DNA of 64,000 nucleotides from Rhynchopus sp. YZ270_cl-10 (lineage: Eukaryota; Euglenozoa; Diplonemea; Diplonemida; Diplonemidae), in contig OZ037893.1 of the NCBI GenBank assembly GCA_964035575.1, positions 434,001-498,000 on the forward strand, in the 5' to 3' direction. The translations under genes were made by a program, and so were the position numbers. Under the pieces are notes generated by a model that saw only the letters and a program-made list of their open reading frames with translations, was not told the DNA's origin and did not search any database. Shown piece after piece: positions 20,131 through 29,900 of this stretch; position 1 is the first letter of the stretch; each line of letters starts with the position of its first letter.

Positions 20131-21052
20131 ATCTGGGAGAAAAAAATTGAGTCGGCTGAAACAGCTCAGAGTGTGTTTCGTTACTTTTTCGCGAACTTTG
20201 AGAACTCCTCTGGTTTTCATACAGACTCATAACGCCCATGATACTCGAAGACACCCAATTTTTGACTTTTTCCTGTCCAGAAAAAGTTAAGAAAATTTCG
20301 AATTTTCAAAAGTCTGGCAGAGTCAGCCAGACTACCATGAAAAGGTTACAGGGGGTTTTTTTTCCCGGCTATTTGTACACCTTTTTTTTTTGAGTGATGC
20401 CGACAGCCACTTCGTATCTACTGTAGATGAGAAAAAAGCGCTGTCCCAAAATATTACTGAAGCTGGGAGGGGGGCTAAAAATGAAGAAGAAAAAAATGAA
20501 AAAATAGACTGCTACACACTGAAAGCAGCCACGGTCTTTCGCAGGTCTTTTTGTTTTGTGTCACAAAAAAATAAAAATGAAAAATATTTTTGAGGGCTGA
20601 GACAAGAAGTGATCGGTCCAACCCGATACCCATTGCGAATCCCAGCTTCAGTCTGTATAGTATCACCAAAAAGAAAATGAAAAAAGAGTACACCGGCAGG
20701 CACACACCGGGCAGCGTTCCACCTGCGTATCTACAAGAAAGGGGCATCGACGGACGTAGGTCGTCCTTGCCCTGGGAAAGAAGCTTATTTTTTTTTTTTT
20801 TGCCTTCGCAGGTTTTCGTTCGCAGGAAAGGGTTGAGTTAAAGGAAGGGCACCCCCTTCAGTATTTAAAACAAAAATGAAGGATAACCTCCCCCCCCTGC
20901 TTCTTAGGCACTGAAGCGTAATTGGTGCATTACTGAGACAGCCACGCCACGTACCTGTTCCAACAAGGAACACTTTTGCACGATGAACAAGCGAAGTGGG
21001 GAGCGGGGGGGAGGGGGAAAGACGGGGAAGAAAGGGGATGCGAGATTTTCAC

Positions 21053-21085
21053 AAGATGAATGTGCCCTCGTGCACACAATATCTT
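21053..21085 (+). repeat. H4 hairpin repeat copy
   Basis: AAGATGAATGTGC, CCTC, GTGCACACAATATCTT: near-complementary arms around a CCTC loop. Confidence 0.6.
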
Positions 21086-21418
21086 AAAAAAAGAAAAGAG
21101 ATACTTCGTGAAATTACATAGAAAAAAACAACCTAAAAACCTCCTACAAGTGCTCCAACTTACCTTTTTTTCTTCAGAAGGGCTAATTTCGACAATTAAA
21201 AGAAAAGGCCATTTAAAACCTAAAATCGACACTATATATTGGTGTCGGGGTTATTTACGGACGCTCCCCATATGGACTCTCAAGGGTAAATGTGTGTTGA
21301 GGTTTCTGAAAAAAAAGTTCACACCTACAACATCCACCCATAAAGGGGGACTTCAGCAACAGGAATTATTTCATATACATTCTTTTCTGACGAAGGCACA
21401 GGAAGAAATAAGGTTGGT

Positions 21419-21453
21419 CAGATGAATCTAAACCTCTCTGTGCTTAGTCACCC
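21419..21453 (+). repeat. H1 hairpin repeat copy
   Basis: AGATGAATCTAAACCTCTCT then GTGCTTAGTCACC. Confidence 0.6.
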
Positions 21454-22380
21454 TCGAAGAAGAAAAAAAAAGAACTATGTTAGTACACACACACGCCTTC
21501 GGAGGACCAATTTTAATATAAAAAAAACATACATTGGAAGAAACCCTTACAAAAGAGTATACGTTTTGTAAAAGAAAGACACAACTTCGTTTTTTTTACA
21601 ATGCATTTTAAAGAGATACTTGAAAGATGGATGTGCCTTACATGAAACGCACGTGAACACACCTCCTTTTTTTAAAAAAAGGGTGTTTTGAAAAAACAAG
21701 CTGGACCACTCTTGATACAGAAACTCGACTCTTACAGTCGCCAACTGATCTTGATTACTCGACTAGAAAAAGGGGGGGAAGATTATTTTCGTTGAACGCA
21801 GCCATTTCACCACCTGGTCGGTGACCCCGCGGGGGGCGTCCAGCTCCATTACAGACATAGTGTGGGGGTGGGCGAGGGGGTGGGTGAGAAGGTGGTATGT
21901 TAGTGGGGGAACGATTCAAGAAAAATGAGCGTAGGCTTAACAATTTTTCGTTGAACGCAGCCAAAAACAGTGTATGAGATCTGAATTTTGGCGCAAGTGA
22001 TTTTTAAAGGGGAGGAGAAAATAGTCGGTATCAGGCGATTAAACGTTGGCTTTATTACTCGAGTTTCTAATAACACTACGTGTAAGGAACAAAAAAACCC
22101 CCCCCCACCCCCCTCGTCTTTGTTGCATAGACAATTACCCACCAAGGTAGGTCCTGTGCCGAAGACTTTTGTGCTATATGAAGGGATAGACGTAGTTCGC
22201 CATCACCCTTCTTTTCTTTGTATAATCTGTTAGATTCGTAGCTGCCCACAGCAGTCTTGCATCGTTTGGAATTTGGGGGGTTTGGGAACATGATGAATTG
22301 CTTTTGACATGAATTTATATAAAAAAAATGAACCATGCTATTATCACAGTGACCTCTCTACGAGCGCGTCACTCTCACTC

Positions 22381-23849
22381 TCACTTAACCCTTCTGAGGA
22401 CCTGCAGGGGGATACCAACAGCACTGATGCCCAGGAGATACTTCGTGTAGTAACTCCTCTGGGTAGGCACGCATGCAACGAGGAAGACTGCCACCAGAAG
22501 CGAGTACACAAGCTCTGTTACCCTCCCCTCCGGAAGGCGTGACAGGCAGAGCCCCAACCCCAACGCGACACAGCCGCTCAGACACCCCGCCTCGTACGTC
22601 CCTGCGTATTTCTTAAAGAAAATGGTCAGCCCCGTCAACGGCCCTAAATTTGCCTCAATACACGCCTGCTTCTGTTTCACCTGCTTCAATATATCCAAGA
22701 CCCTGTAGTTGTGTATTGTAAGACGTTTATGAATTCTAATATATTTTTTTTACTAAAGCAGAACTGCCCCTGGTGTTGTCTGGACGCAACAATGGGTTAC
22801 CCCGAACCATAGTGTGAATGGGGTTCACAACAGCTCATCGGTTCCCGGCGTGGAAAATATTATAAAGTGTCCTTTCTGACCTAAAAATCACTTCCCTATT
22901 TTAAGCCACCCAACAAAAAAAAATCATACTTCCCTACACCAGACTCAATCTTCCGCATCCTATTCGCCTCGCCAGTGTGCATAGGCTTCTGTGGATAGAC
23001 ACCTCCACCTCCTCCTCCTCCTGCTGAATGGCCTTGGTTGAAAATACCACTACCATGCGAAGCATGCGTCCCATACTGCGGCACATGGTTGTTCCACTGC
23101 GGGACTGCCGCTGGACGCGGGGACCCTGATGGGGACCCCTCTCGCGAGCCACTACCACCACCACCACCACCACCACCATCCGCAGCTGTTGCGCGGGGCC
23201 CCACACTACCACCACCACCCCCCGCCCCACCGACATATCCATTCCCATAAAAGACACGGTTCCCCGGTGATCCCCCACCATTTGGGGCAAACGGAGCAGT
23301 CTGCTTGGGGTCTGCCACCGGGTCGTCCATCGCGCTTTGATTCGCAATAGTAAGCTCCGCCATGATCGTTTGCGGGTTTAATACTGGAGTCTGTGCTGGC
23401 GATATCGAAGGGGAGACGAGAGAAAAGGACGGAGCGGCGCTAGAAAGGTTGAAGGAAGGTGATGGGTCACGGGGTGCGGACATGCTTGAAAAAAGCGGGC
23501 CGCTCATGGACTGCCATTCGCAGTCAGCTTCGGGGAGGTCTGAGTCGGTGAGCATAGGCAGGGTGGGTGAGATGGCCTGCTGAGAGGACAGGATGGTCTT
23601 CTCTGCAAAGGTCTTCCTGATGTTATCTCTCGAAGGATGCCGCAATGTGCCTGCTCGATCTGCATACTTTGGAGAAGGTAAATGGCTCGGCACCCCATCC
23701 TCCAACTGCCGCTCCCCCTCCACCACCGTCTCCGTCTCTGTCTGACCATGTCGCAACGGAGAAGTAGACGGTACCGTGCTTACTGTCAAAGATGACCGAT
23801 GTTGGTTCACCGGAGTACCGCTATGAGGATTTGCTACTAAACTACTCAT
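22381..23849 (-). CDS. Ser/Pro/Gly-rich protein with hydrophobic C-terminus
   Basis: Two exons, 22930-23849 and 22381-22702, join in phase 2 across a 227-bp intron (donor GTATGA, acceptor ACAG) to give 413 residues. The start at 23849 opens MSSLVANPHSGTPVNQHRSS. The first 250 residues are Ser/Pro/Thr-rich and probably disordered. A poly-Gly region follows, including runs of eight or more Gly. The second exon encodes VLDILKQVKQKQACIEANLG and then at least three hydrophobic helices (TYEAGCLSGCVALGLGLCL, ELVYSLLVAVFLVACV, YLLGISAVGIPLQVL), so the C-terminus is probably membrane-embedded with a long cytosolic N-terminus. Peroxisomal or ER curvature proteins share such layouts, but I do not assign a family. 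Confidence 0.7.
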
Positions 23850-24231
23850 TTCTATTGTGTATGAATTTTTTTTAAAATTTGAGGTTTGAAAAATGGTTTT
23901 GTGTATGAGTTTGTGTACGTTCTGGGTGGTGTATGGGAATGGGTGGGTGGGTGGGTGGGTGGGGGAAAGTGTGTAAATATAAGAGAAAGCAAAAGAGTGC
24001 TTTTTTTTCCTTCCCCATGGCAAATACTGCATCTTTTTTTCGCTCAAGAATACGCCAAAAATTTTCCTCTGCCGAATGATACACAGGCAGAGCGTTCTTG
24101 TTTTTTTTCCTTTTGGCAACAATGGCAAAAAAAAACTAACCCTCCGAAAAGGGGAAAGGGGGAAAAAAAAAAACTAAAAAAAAACCTTCAATCCAACATT
24201 TCTAGTGTTTTGCCAGCAATACGCGACCAGC
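23850..24231. other. Intergenic, 382 bp
   Basis: A (GTGG)n-type tract at 23940-23963 and A/T homopolymers; nothing else seen. Confidence 0.5.
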
Positions 24232-25163
24232 TTAGTTCTGGCGGGAGGAGTACACCTTCTTGATGTTTCCGATTCCGGACATGTTCATGTCACGGAGCAT
24301 CGCCATGGTGCACTCGTCAACCTCAATTCCGTCCATGATCATCTGGTCGACGGCGGACACCTGAAAAAAAAGTGGCGTTGTTTTGTTGTTGTTTCTCGAA
24401 AAGAGAGTATTTTCATGTATTTTCAAATCAAAGAAGAAGAAGAAGAGAAAGTACACAGAGGTTTTTGCTGGTTTGCGCAAAAGAGAAGGTTAAGCCTGTG
24501 GTGTCACCTAAACTTGATTGAATTGTGCCTCTCAGTCTCAGTGCATAAATCATGAAAGAAAGATAGGACGTATTGCATACCTCAGGCACGAAGTCCAGAC
24601 GGCGCTCACGCTCCTCCTCCTGAAGCTTGAGGGAGATTCCACGGACCGGTCCACGTGCAATACGCTTCATCAGGTGGGTGGTGAATCCCGCGATCTTGTT
24701 CCTCAGACGCTTCGAGGGGATCATGGCCACGGCGTCAATCACCTGTATTGATTTTTTTTGAATAATCAAAGCATTGCCAAATAGAAATGGAAAACAACAA
24801 AGTGGTGCCCGCTTTAGCGGATTTGGTCTTTTCACTAGCGACAAACAAAAAAGTGTTTTCTTGTCTTTCATCTATGCTTTATGATTCACTGTCATATCCT
24901 GAAGTCGTTTTCTATTTTTTTTGCTAAATTGTTTGGAATAGTGTTGTCTGTGTCAATCTCTACTTTATTTTGTGTCACATAGTAGGTTACAGTATACGCA
25001 TGATCCACTATGATTATCGTACTGGAATACGCTGGGTTTTGAAGATAGGATCCGTGGTGCATACCTTCTTGTTGGTGTGGAAGTCCTGTGTGAGCTTGAT
25101 GTAGTACTTCTCAACAAGCATACGGGACGATCTCTTCACGGTCTTTGTACGAACCTTTCCCAT
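24232..25163 (-). CDS. RPS17: 40S ribosomal protein eS17, three exons
   Basis: Exons 25065-25163, 24581-24742 and 24232-24360 (all phase 0) give 129 residues. They start [20 protein letters not shown] and continue FHTNKK, then [39 protein letters not shown] and DFVPE. This is a clear match to eS17 of the small ribosomal subunit. The introns are 322 and 220 bp; both donors are GTATGC. The last exon ([20 protein letters not shown] to SSRQN) is more divergent, as expected for the variable eS17 C-terminus. High confidence that the exon structure is right, because homology crosses both junctions. Confidence 0.97.
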
Positions 25164-25782
25164 TTTGGAGGAGGGGTTTTTAAGATAAGAGGGTGTGCTT
25201 TAATGCTGTGTGTGGTGTGGTGACGTGTGTGTGTTTTCAAGAGGGGGATGAGGAACGAGGAACCCAGAAAAAAAAAATGCGAGTTAAAACAACAAAGGAA
25301 GACAGAGATGGAAGCTACTGATGCAGCCATCTCGACAACGATGCCAGCCATGAAAAAAATCGCAATAAGGTTTGTTTGCAAGAGAACCATTGCGAAACAC
25401 CTCGCCGGACAGTGGTATATGCAGATCAACTCAGTTCTCCTTTTTCCGACAGAAAGACAAGAAAGAAAAACAAAACAAAAAATCTCATTTTTTTTTTACA
25501 ACTCATGGTACATTATATACTCTCCCCCACCCCATCCCGCTGTGGTAACAGACGAAGTGGCAGTGGGAGCAAGATTCCAAAGCATTTTATCACCACACTT
25601 GGTTCTACTCAATATCATCAACACTTGGACCAAAGCACATCTCACCCCGTAAAGAGCAGAGACAAGACATAAGAGATGAGACATGAGACAGGACCTCTCT
25701 GGTCTGGCATTGTTATTCTGATGCGTCACCTACCTCTTTATAACGCAGAATGGTTCTTCTTTTCCTTTTGTTTTTCCATTTT
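25164..25782. other. Intergenic, 619 bp, nothing recognised
   Basis: No gene seen. It ends in a pyrimidine-rich stretch at the 3' side of the IQ-motif gene. Confidence 0.5.
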
Positions 25783-26790
25783 CTATTCCAACCCTTCTTC
25801 TACGTCTGCGGAGAGCTCCTGCATTTCTTCGTCAAATTCCATAAAGGCCTGCTCCCTCCGCTCTACTACTAGACGCGCGGAGACGAACACACGCCATTGA
25901 CATTGTATCATCACTGCTGCTTCTACTTCACGCTGGCGGGCGAAAATCGCCGCCTCACGGTCTCTGAGGTGCGAACGCACCTTCCGAGCACGTTGCGTGG
26001 AGAAGGAGTTGCTTACGACAGTCGCCGCTGCCGTGAGCACTGGGTAGTTGAACGGATGAATCCACGGCATAGCTCGCCCTGCAATGTCCTTATTCGGTAC
26101 GGTCCGAGCGAACCACCTACCCCTAATGGGCGCCTTGATCATATACTCCCCTTGCACATCCTCCTCCACAGGCGCCGCAAAGGTCCGCCTCATTTTCGAT
26201 GTCGCCATAATCCCTGCCACAGCACGCTTCATATCTTTTCTAGGCACAAAACTGCTCTTTGGTTTCAGCTTTTTTGGGCTCTTCAACTGTCGTGGTGAGG
26301 AAGCGACCACCGTACTGTCACTGCTTACCTTTGAAAATGCGGAGGTACATCGTGACTCAGGGTTTGAAGGGTCAGAAGAAACACCTTTGCTCATTATGTG
26401 AGCCTCGCTGATGACATCTCTGGGCTTCCATATGAGGTTGAGAAGGGTGTTCAATTCTGCTTCGATTCCGGTATCAGAGGTGGGTAGGGAGGTGGTGGTG
26501 GTGTCGGTGCAATCAGGGGGGTTGCAGTGGGAGACATCGTATTGGTGTGATGCCTCTTCTAGGTGTTGCAATGTGCGTTGCAGGGAAGTGACGTATTCCG
26601 AAGGTGGGTGAGGTATGAGCGAGGTACTACCTTCCGCGTCAATTTCACGTTTGCGGCGCAGCTCAAGACGAAGATACGCGAGGTCCAACGTTTCTTGCAG
26701 CTCATCATCGTTCTCAGAGGCAATAGGGTAAACCTCTCGGATCCGTGCTAGGCATTCTCTGATATAATTTGCCTCACGTTCTGCAGACAT
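25783..26790 (-). CDS. IQ-motif protein of unknown function
   Basis: The 335-residue product is intronless. Residues 1-90 are charged helices. The middle (about 90-200) is Ser/Thr/Pro-rich. Near residues 230-265 is the conserved-looking stretch RFARTVPN-like to PWIHPFNYPVLTAAATVVS. A single IQ-like calmodulin-binding motif follows near residue 291 (AAVMIQCQWRVFVSARLVVE), then an acidic tail (FDEEMQELSADVEEGLE). Binding to calmodulin or a calmodulin-like protein, such as the one at 11138-11599, is a reasonable inference. No enzyme domain is visible. Confidence 0.8.
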   Translation of the reverse strand: MSAEREANYIRECLARIREVYPIASENDDELQETLDLAYLRLELRRKREIDAEGSTSLIPHPPSEYVTSLQRTLQHLEEASHQYDVSHCNPPDCTDTTTTSLPTSDTGIEAELNTLLNLIWKPRDVISEAHIMSKGVSSDPSNPESRCTSAFSKVSSDSTVVASSPRQLKSPKKLKPKSSFVPRKDMKRAVAGIMATSKMRRTFAAPVEEDVQGEYMIKAPIRGRWFARTVPNKDIAGRAMPWIHPFNYPVLTAAATVVSNSFSTQRARKVRSHLRDREAAIFARQREVEAAVMIQCQWRVFVSARLVVERREQAFMEFDEEMQELSADVEEGLE

Positions 26791-26941
26791 CGTAACCGCC
26801 TTTTCATAAGAGTTATAAGGGTGGAAGAAGTGAAAGGGAGGTCAGTAGGGGGTCTGTCGTGGAGTGATTTTGTGTCGGAGGGGAGAAATGTAAAATAAGT
26901 CTTTTTTTTTGTAAATAAAACAAAAAAAATAATCTAAAAAG

Positions 26942-29900
26942 TCAGACAGAACACTCATCGCTCTCCGACAGCTCCTCGGAATATGCGTCCACCACATCCA
27001 CCGCAAGACTGGGTACCGGAACGTACCGGGGTGTGTCATCCTCATCTGCGGCCTCATCCGCATCCTCCTCCCACTCCACCTCGATCTCCTCGTCTTCCTC
27101 GATGTCGTATTGATCTGCAATCTTCCGTGCGGTGCTTTGCGTTCGAAGTGCATCATCTGTGCCCATCCCTCTGAACAGATCTAAGGGTGGCGTCATCGGT
27201 GCAGGACTCCAGATCCTCGCAACAGGGCTAGGTATTGCGGTGACAGTACTGTTTCTCCCCTTGGCTCCACCACCTATACCCCGCCACAGCGCTGCTTCAG
27301 CACGCAAAACACCACCACGTGCCTGACTCTCCGCATGCAGTACCCGAGACTGCCACAACGGCGGTCCAAATCGGACCAAATCATACGCATCCTCCTCCTC
27401 CTTTGCAAGGAGGCCCCGAGCACTGCTTTCATTCTTTGTCAGACGTATCGACGCTGTTTCCCAGGTACCAGTGGAGGCAGTCTTCCGTGCAGTGGTTGGG
27501 GTCGGAGGAGGTGCGAAACAGGTAGGTATTCCATGTCTGTCGCGTTTGCAAGGGGTAGAAAACACTGGAGGAATGTGTGCGGTGGTTGCCCCAGTTGACA
27601 TTCCCTTACGAATCCCTGAGCGCAGATCTTGCAAAGCGCTTCGTTGTACAGCAGAAAGGAATACCGAGCGTTTTTGGAACTGCAAGCGCAGACCGACGTT
27701 CGCGACAGGGTGGCCTTGTGGCGGGAGAAGCTTCTCCACTCTGCACCAATCCACAGAGACCAGCCAGGACAGAGGGAAATGCTCCATTTTGTCCCCCTTC
27801 TTCCCCTTCCCTTCCTCCTCTGTGCAAAGAAAGCCACCCTCCACATGCATAAAGGCGAACCCCCATCGCGGAACACCTTCCGGTTGGTACAAAATCTGCC
27901 GTCGATTGATCCCTTCTTCGTAAGGACGTTGTGGGGAGAGGCTCCGCACGACATCGATTGTGTCGTAATGGACACGAGAGATCGGGGTTGCGGTGATTTT
28001 AGCGGCGTCGGTATGTGTTGGGCCGCTGATTGCGAGGAGGGCCGCCTTGAGACCACTCATCCAGTCGCGTTTCATCTCCATGCTCTCAGCGCAGAAGAGC
28101 AGCTGGTTGTACCACCGCCCCCCGATCAACCCATCCATTGTCAATGAAAACGCAAAGTGTTGGCAACGTGGTCTCGGAAGCACTTCACTGCCTACGTCAT
28201 GACTGCACACCCTCAGGGCCCGGGCAAGGTTTGTTGTTACCCCTTTTCCGTCACGATAGTCTGCTTTTCTGACCAATTGGGTTCCACTTTTCAATGTAAA
28301 CCACGCACGTTTCCAGGATCGTGGACCTGCGGAAACGGTTGGATGGTTCCGATACCACATCCACGACCCTGCCAGATGATCTGCCGCTAGGCTATTTGGT
28401 GTTGGCACTGTACGGTTAGGAACACGACGTTGTGCGCCCTGTGGATGCACACCTGCCTCCTTTCGCACAAAACTGTGCCCACACCGCGCACACCGGTCCG
28501 GCTCTGTCGCTGTATCGAACACCGCACCACACTGCGGACACACCGGCTTCGACTCTGCCAAAACCAATGGAGCGGACACTGCGATTTCTGCACCACTCTC
28601 CTCCTCCTCCTCCTCTTCCTCCACCTCCGCCTTCTCTGGGGACATCCCCGGTACCGCACTCCGAACCACTGTATCCGCTCTTCTCCTCCTCAATGCAGCC
28701 AATAAATCCTTTGGCCTCCCTTGAAACTCATCAGATGATTCCATTAACTGCGTGAAAAGGGGGAGTTCGGATTCAGTGGGAGACGCGATGGAAGAGGAGA
28801 CTGAGGAGGTGCTGCTGTTTCCTGGTGACATCATCGCTCGGAGATAGGCAGCAGACCCTGGGGCGAGAGGGGGGCGAGCTGCGGTGGTTGCGTTGTCGGG
28901 GTGGCCGTGTAAGGCGATGCCGGGTTCTTCTGTATCGCTGTCGGTTGCATCGTCGCTGTCGCTAGTAGAGGACCCATGATCACCGGGCTCCGCCCCAAAT
29001 GCAGCAACAAGCATATCAAACAAAGATTCCTCCTTTCCTCGATATGTGCGTAGAGAAGAGTCTACCGTATCCATCTTCTCCGGAGCATATTCATGATAAA
29101 ACCGAATCAACCTCTGTTTATACCGTGCAGGAGCCAAATACCCTGGTGAAGACAACCCATCGTCTTCGTCCATCTGCTCCGACGATTGATTCCGGTATTT
29201 GCTTTCTAAGCCTTCTATCAAAGCCTTTTCGAAGCCTTGGTAGCGGTCGAGGAGGTCGTCGATGTCTTCCTTGATGGCATTGGGGTTTTCGCGTGCAAGC
29301 TGTTGGAGGCGGGATTTGAAGAAGGCGCGTCGTTGGGTGTCGTCCTGCGATCCATCAGAGTTGTCGTCGTCGAAGTTTGTGACCTGCTTTTTGCGGCGTG
29401 TTGTTAAAGGGGATTTGGCGTCGAGCTCCTGTTGGATTTGCTTTGGAAGGCGTGCGATTGATTCGTCTTTGTAGCGAGCGGCGAGTGCATTGAAGAGGTC
29501 TTGTTCACGGCCGTCGTAGCTTGTGATCATTGCTTGGATTGCGGGAAGCTTTGACGGGTCGTGCTTGGTGTACACCTGTTTTAGTAGCGCTGCGTAGTTT
29601 GGTTTGTCGAGAAAGCCGTACTTCCCTTCCAAGGCTTCGATCAAATCGTCCTCGCGGCCTTCGTAACGTTCCAACATTGTGTCCGCCTGCTTCTCCACCT
29701 CTGCGCGGGAGTGGCCTGGGTTGACCCTTTCATAGAGCTGCACGATCTGGTCGCGGAGTTCATTTGGTTCCTCTTCTACGGGGGCAAGAATGAGGTTGCT
29801 GAAGGTGGTCTTGGGGTCGGGTGTTTCGAGAAATTGGGAGAGAATTTGATCATAGGAGGTGGCCTCGGTTTGGTAGGTGGCGTTGCGGGTGGAGTAGGCA

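Larger units (their letters stand above)
19844..22380. other. Intergenic, 2.5 kb, with L3, H4 and H1 repeats
   Basis: No supported gene. An L3 copy (20014-20130), an H4 hairpin (21053-21085), an H1 hairpin (21419-21453) and a short direct repeat TTTTCGTTGAACGCAGCC (21786 and 21945) occur. Pyrimidine and purine tracts dominate. Confidence 0.55.

Noticed and set aside
24500-24540. Possible H1 copy in an eS17 intron
   Set aside because: Only GTTAAGCCTGTGGTGTCACC resembles the family; the arms do not pair.
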